NCBI GenBank assembly: GCA_023428515.1
Contig: JAEYXI010000317.1
Coordinates: 1-11,273 of the forward strand
Reading direction: 5' to 3'
Origin: Pseudomonadota bacterium
Lineage (GTDB): Bacteria > Pseudomonadota > Alphaproteobacteria > Rhizobiales > Rhizobiaceae
Length of the DNA stretch: 11,273 nucleotides
Made by a program: the position numbers and the translations under genes. How positions within the stretch are numbered: position 1 is the stretch's first letter; each line of letters opens with the position of its first letter. The notes beneath the pieces are model-generated. The model did no database searches. It saw only the letters and a list, made by a program, of their open reading frames with translations, and was not told the origin of the DNA. Below, piece after piece: positions 7,492 to 11,273 of this stretch.

Positions 7492-8948
7492 CCGTTCAAG
7501 GCAATATTCTGGTCGCCGACGACGACGCGGCGATCCGCACCGTTCTCAACCAGGCGCTCTCGCGCGTCGGCCACGAGGTCCGTGTGACGTCCAACGCCGC
7601 GACGCTCTGGCGCTGGGTCGCGGCAGGCGAGGGCGACCTCGTCATCACCGACGTGGTGATGCCGGACGAGAACGCGTTCGACATGCTGCCCCGCATCAAG
7701 AAGGCGCGGCCGGAACTGCCTGTCGTCGTGATGAGTGCGCAGAACACCTTCATGACGGCGATCCGCGCCTCGGAGACCGGCGCCTACGAATATCTGCCAA
7801 AACCGTTCGACCTCAACGAACTGCTCAACATCGTCAACCGTGCGCTGTCCGAGCCGCGGCGTCCGAAGATCGACAGCCGGGCCGACGATCAAGGCGAGGC
7901 GATGCCGCTGGTCGGCCGTTCTGCCGCCATGCAGGACATCTACCGCATGCTCGCCCGGATGATGCAGACCGATCTCACCGTCATGATCTCGGGCGAGTCC
8001 GGCACGGGCAAGGAACTGGTGGCGCGCGCGCTGCATGAATACGGCCGCCGCCGCAGCGGCCCATTCGTGGCGATCAACATGGCGGCCATCCCGCGCGACC
8101 TTATCGAGTCCGAACTCTTCGGCCATGAGAAGGGCGCTTTCACTGGCGCGCAGAACCGCTCGACAGGGCGCTTCGAGCAGGCCGAAGGCGGCACGCTCTT
8201 CCTCGACGAGATCGGCGACATGCCGATGGAAGCGCAGACGCGTCTGCTGCGCGTCCTTCAGCAGGGCGAATACACGACCGTCGGCGGCCGCACGCCGATC
8301 AAGACGGACGTACGCATCGTCGCCGCCACCAACAAGGATTTGCGCACGCTGATCAGCCAGGGCCTGTTCCGCGAAGATTTGTTTTACCGGCTAAATGTCG
8401 TGCCTCTGCGACTGCCGCCTTTGCGCGAGCGGGCCGAGGACGTGCCTGACCTGGTCAGGCATTTCTTCAAGCTGGGTGAAAGCGAAGGGCTGCGCACCAA
8501 GCGCATATCGAGCGGCGGCATAGAGTTGATGAAGCGCTACCCGTGGCCCGGCAATGTGCGCGAGTTGGAGAACCTGATCCGCAGGCTCGCCGCGCTCTAT
8601 CCGCAAGACGAGATTTCGGCCGAGATCATCGAGTCCGAACTCAAGACGGGCGAGCAGCCGGCGGTCACCGGCGCCGCAATGGTGCCGGAGAACCTGACCA
8701 TCGGACAGGCCGCCGAGCATTACCTGCAGCGCTATTTCGCCAGTTTTGCAGGAGAACTGCCGCCGCCTGGCCTCTATCAGCGCATCCTGACGGAGGTCGA
8801 ATATCCCCTGGTGCTCGCTTCGATGACCGCGACGCGCGGCAACCAGATCAAGGCCGCCGAACTGCTCGGCCTCAACCGAAACACGCTGAGGAAGAAAATC
8901 CGCGATCTCGGCGTGAACGTCTATCGCGCGTCCAAATCGTCGGGCTGA
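7488..8948 (+). CDS. ntrC: Nitrogen regulation response regulator NtrC (sigma-54 activator)
   Basis: A 486-residue sigma-54-dependent enhancer-binding protein that, once phosphorylated by NtrB, activates nitrogen assimilation genes such as glnK-amtB and glnII. Receiver domain: acidic pocket D11-D13, phosphoacceptor D55 in VITDVVMPD, and K105 in YLPKPFD. Central AAA+ domain (about 140-375): Walker A GESGTGKE (169-176), the sigma-54 contact loop GAFTGA (216-221), Walker B GTLFLDE (235-241) and the REDLFYRL segment. The C-terminal Fis-type helix-turn-helix spans about 450-476 ([17 protein letters not shown]). It starts with GTG at 7488, overlapping the ntrB stop as GTGA; GGAG at 7477-7480 serves as the likely ribosome binding site. 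All functional residues are intact. Confidence 0.97.
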   Translation: MTVQGNILVADDDAAIRTVLNQALSRVGHEVRVTSNAATLWRWVAAGEGDLVITDVVMPDENAFDMLPRIKKARPELPVVVMSAQNTFMTAIRASETGAYEYLPKPFDLNELLNIVNRALSEPRRPKIDSRADDQGEAMPLVGRSAAMQDIYRMLARMMQTDLTVMISGESGTGKELVARALHEYGRRRSGPFVAINMAAIPRDLIESELFGHEKGAFTGAQNRSTGRFEQAEGGTLFLDEIGDMPMEAQTRLLRVLQQGEYTTVGGRTPIKTDVRIVAATNKDLRTLISQGLFREDLFYRLNVVPLRLPPLRERAEDVPDLVRHFFKLGESEGLRTKRISSGGIELMKRYPWPGNVRELENLIRRLAALYPQDEISAEIIESELKTGEQPAVTGAAMVPENLTIGQAAEHYLQRYFASFAGELPPPGLYQRILTEVEYPLVLASMTATRGNQIKAAELLGLNRNTLRKKIRDLGVNVYRASKSSG

Positions 8949-9095
8949 GCCCGCTTAAAGTCTTCTCGGCCAGTTGCCTCGTCAAAGTGTTGCCCTAAAA
9001 ACACGTTGAATGTGTCTCTGATGCCACGCATTGTTGCAGAATCGCCACAATGCGTTGCATAGATCGCCATAATTGGCGTGCAACCGATACGAGCA
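8949..9095 (+). promoter_or_regulatory. ntrC-ntrY intergenic leader with nested/competing inverted repeats
   Basis: No gene is visible in these 147 bp. A perfect 9-bp inverted repeat ACGCATTGT/ACAATGCGT lies at 9026-9034 and 9047-9055 (12-nt loop). A second hairpin pairs GTTGCA (9054-9059) with TGCAAC (9079-9084) and, inside it, CGCCA (9065-9069) with TGGCG (9074-9078) around a TAAT loop, leaving a 5-nt bulge on one side. The two structures share bases 9054-9055, so they cannot both form fully, and GTTGCA also occurs at 9033-9038 as an alternative partner. Neither hairpin is followed by a T-run, so they do not look like simple terminators. CAATGCGTTG (9048-9057) fits a CAA-N4-TTG pattern of the kind proposed for NtrX binding. 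The region may hold a separate ntrYX promoter or an RNA switch; both are inference. Confidence 0.45.
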
Positions 9096-11273
9096 ATGGC
9101 AATTCAGGCACCGGGGATTCCAGGCAGGTATTTTGAAAGCGCTGCAGCCGCTGACGGTCGTCGGCTGCTCGCTTTGCCGGGCGTTGTCGCGGTTGTCGGA
9201 GCGCTAGTCACCGCCGCGATTTCCTTTGCGATCCTGGTCGGCGCAACGCCGATCGCTCCTGATGAAACGACGACGATCGCGCTGATCGTCATCAACGCGC
9301 TCTTCGTCGTCTTCCTGATCGCGCTGATCGGCCGCGAAGTTCATCGCATCGCCATGGCCAGGCGGCGCGGCAAGGCGGCTTCCCGCCTGCATGTGCGCAT
9401 CGTCGCCATGTTCACGATGATCGCGGTGCTGCCGGCCCTGCTGATTGCGATCATTGCGTCGATCACGCTGGATATCGGGCTCGACCGCTGGTTCGAGATC
9501 CGCACCAAGACGATCATCAACTCGTCGCTGTCCATCGCCGAGGCCTATGTTCGCGAGAATGCCCGCAACCTGCAGGGCACGACGCTTTCCATGGCCAACG
9601 ATCTCGACAATGCGCGGCCCCTCTATGGCCTCGACCGCACCGGCTTTCGCGAGTTCCTGAGCAAGCAAGCCGTCGGCAGGGCGCTGGCCCATGCTGCGCT
9701 CATCCGCGTCGACGGCTCGTTCATCATGAATGCGCAGACGCGGTCCGACTTCGACATGCCGGAGCCGCCGGCCGAGGCGGTCGCGGAAGCTGCTGACGGC
9801 CAGCCCGTCCTCATCGAGCCCCGCACCAGCAACATCGTCGGCGCGATCATCAAGCTGCGCCAGATAGAAGACGCCTATCTCTACACGATCCGCCTGGTCG
9901 ATCCCGAAGTGATCAGGGCACGCCAGATAGTCACGGCCAACACCAACGAGTATCGCGGGCTGGAGGCCAACCGCCGTACCACGCAGATCGCCTTCGGCCT
10001 GCTCTATCTCGGCCTGACGCTGATCATCGTCCTGTCCGCGATCTGGACCGGCATCGCGGTTGCCGACCGTCTGGTCAGGCCGATCCGCCAGCTCATCGGC
10101 GCCGCGGACGAGGTGGCGACGGGCAATCTCGACGTTTCCGTCCCGGTGCGTCCTTCGGACGGCGATGTCGCCTCGCTGGGCGACACCTTCAACAAGATGC
10201 TCATGCAGCTGAAGTCGCAGCGCAACGAGATCCTGCATGCAAAGGATCTGGTCGACGAGCGCCGGCGCTTCTCCGAGGCGGTGCTCGCCGGCGTGACGGC
10301 CGGCGTCATCGGCGTCGATCCCTACGGTACGATCACCATCGTCAACCGCTCGGCCGAGACGATGCTTGCTTTGCCGGCCAGCCAATCCCTCGGGCAGAAT
10401 CTCTCGACGCTCCTGCCGCATGTCGGCCGGGTGTTCGAGATCGGCCGCAAGTCCGGGCGTCAGGTCCATCGTGAGCAGGTGACGTTCTACCGGGCTGGCG
10501 CGGAGCGGACCTTCAATGTCCAGGTGACGATCGAAGGGGGTGGAGACACGCAGGACGACAAATCCTACGTGGTCACGATCGACGACATCACCGACCTCGT
10601 GCAGGCGCAGCGCTCTTCGGCCTGGGCCGATGTAGCCAGGCGCATCGCGCACGAGATCAAGAACCCGCTGACGCCGATCCAGCTTTCGGCGGAACGCATC
10701 CGCCGCCGTTACGGCAAGGTCATCACCGAGGATCGCGAAGTCTTCGATCAGTGCACGGACACCATCATCCGTCAGGTCGAGGACATCGGCCGCATGGTGG
10801 ACGAATTCTCGGCCTTCGCGCGCATGCCCAAGCCCGAGATGAAGCTGATCGACATTCGTGAGGCGCTGCGGGAAGCGTCGTTCCTCGTGGAAGTCAGCCG
10901 CAATGACATCAAGTTCGAGCGTGAATTTGGCGACGTACCGCTCAAGGGCACGTTCGACAGCCGTCTGATGGCGCAGGCGTTCGGCAACGTCATCAAGAAT
11001 GCGGCTGAGGCGATCGAGGCGATCAGCAAGGAAATCGGCGATGCGGGCGCTATCCGCATTCGCGCCGGTATGGTCGACGGCAAGATCCGGGTCGACGTGA
11101 TGGACAATGGCAAGGGCCTGCCGCGCGAGAACCGGCAAAGGTTGCTCGAGCCCTATATGACGACGCGCGAGAAGGGCACCGGCCTTGGTCTCGCCATCGT
11201 GAAGAAAATCGTCGAGGACCATGGCGGTCGGTTGGAACTGCACGACGCTCCAGCGGATTTCCATGGTGGACGC
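9096..11273 (+). CDS. ntrY: Membrane sensor histidine kinase NtrY (3' partial)
   Basis: NtrY is the membrane kinase of the NtrYX pair, acting with NtrX in nitrogen, redox and envelope-related control in alphaproteobacteria. 726 codons are visible and the frame runs off the right edge, probably only a few tens of codons short of the usual end. Predicted membrane helices lie at about 24-50, 59-79 and 100-126; a sensory region (127-297) follows, then helix four (298-322), a HAMP domain (about 323-377) and a PAS domain (about 388-500). The kinase core has H519 in [22 protein letters not shown], the N box VIKNAAEA with N635, G1 DNGKG from D670, and G2 GTGLGL (694-699). The ATG at 9096 was chosen; the only other in-frame start is GTG 9078, right after which the leader hairpin would be coding, and TAG at 9060 closes the frame. 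The ribosome binding site is weak. Confidence 0.96.
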   Translation, partial: MAIQAPGIPGRYFESAAAADGRRLLALPGVVAVVGALVTAAISFAILVGATPIAPDETTTIALIVINALFVVFLIALIGREVHRIAMARRRGKAASRLHVRIVAMFTMIAVLPALLIAIIASITLDIGLDRWFEIRTKTIINSSLSIAEAYVRENARNLQGTTLSMANDLDNARPLYGLDRTGFREFLSKQAVGRALAHAALIRVDGSFIMNAQTRSDFDMPEPPAEAVAEAADGQPVLIEPRTSNIVGAIIKLRQIEDAYLYTIRLVDPEVIRARQIVTANTNEYRGLEANRRTTQIAFGLLYLGLTLIIVLSAIWTGIAVADRLVRPIRQLIGAADEVATGNLDVSVPVRPSDGDVASLGDTFNKMLMQLKSQRNEILHAKDLVDERRRFSEAVLAGVTAGVIGVDPYGTITIVNRSAETMLALPASQSLGQNLSTLLPHVGRVFEIGRKSGRQVHREQVTFYRAGAERTFNVQVTIEGGGDTQDDKSYVVTIDDITDLVQAQRSSAWADVARRIAHEIKNPLTPIQLSAERIRRRYGKVITEDREVFDQCTDTIIRQVEDIGRMVDEFSAFARMPKPEMKLIDIREALREASFLVEVSRNDIKFEREFGDVPLKGTFDSRLMAQAFGNVIKNAAEAIEAISKEIGDAGAIRIRAGMVDGKIRVDVMDNGKGLPRENRQRLLEPYMTTREKGTGLGLAIVKKIVEDHGGRLELHDAPADFHGGR

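Noticed and set aside
9204..11264. A 686-codon open frame on the minus strand opposite ntrY.
   Set aside because: It is a mirror of the G+C-rich codon pattern of ntrY; the plus frame shows intact kinase motifs, and the antisense product is rich in Asp, Arg, His and Leu without any recognisable domain.
1..11273. CRISPR array, tRNA, rRNA or insertion sequence.
   Set aside because: No repeated spacer structure, no tRNA-like cloverleaf and no transposase frame or terminal inverted repeats were seen.

Overview
The window looks like chromosome of an alphaproteobacterium of the order Hyphomicrobiales (Rhizobiales), most likely a Mesorhizobium/Aminobacter-type member of the Phyllobacteriaceae. The grounds are the gene order lipA - P-loop kinase - COQ10/RatA - pncC - ispDF (fused) - dusB/nifR3 - ntrB - ntrC - ntrY, strongly rhizobial-looking LipA and Ntr proteins, and a G+C-rich backbone.

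Layout. (1) Positions 1-1047: the 3' part of an AT-rich gene that runs off the left edge. It looks like a class III nucleotide cyclase of the kind found in anti-phage signalling (Pycsar-like); it is the only accessory gene visible and is probably the right end of a horizontally acquired segment. (2) 1048-1151: junction/leader. (3) 1152-3431, plus strand: a small GlsB/YeaQ-type membrane protein, lipoyl synthase lipA, a FlaR-like P-loop kinase and a COQ10/RatA START-like protein, tightly packed as one likely operon. (4) 3480-5182, minus strand: ispDF then pncC, overlapping by ATGA and convergent with the previous operon. (5) 5183-5323: divergent promoter region with an ordered set of ATGCAT-like palindromes. 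(6) 5324-8948: dusB (nifR3)-ntrB-ntrC joined by 4-nt overlaps. (7) 8949-9095: a 147-bp leader with nested and competing inverted repeats. (8) 9096 to the right edge: ntrY, missing its last codons; ntrX is expected next.

How the genes work together. lipA makes the lipoyl cofactor for 2-oxoacid dehydrogenases and is often near the pdh cluster in these bacteria; the COQ10-like protein serves ubiquinone-dependent respiration; ispDF supplies isoprenoid precursors (also needed for ubiquinone); pncC recycles NMN. The right half is the classical nitrogen control locus: NtrB/NtrC and NtrY/NtrX are the two sensor-regulator pairs, with the tRNA dihydrouridine synthase as the leading gene.

Points worth a second look are the cyclase-like gene and its junction, a Ser-to-Tyr change in the C-terminal RSS motif of LipA, the structured ntrC-ntrY leader, the palindrome array and decoy ATGs at the dusB start, and a likely non-canonical start of the FlaR-like gene.
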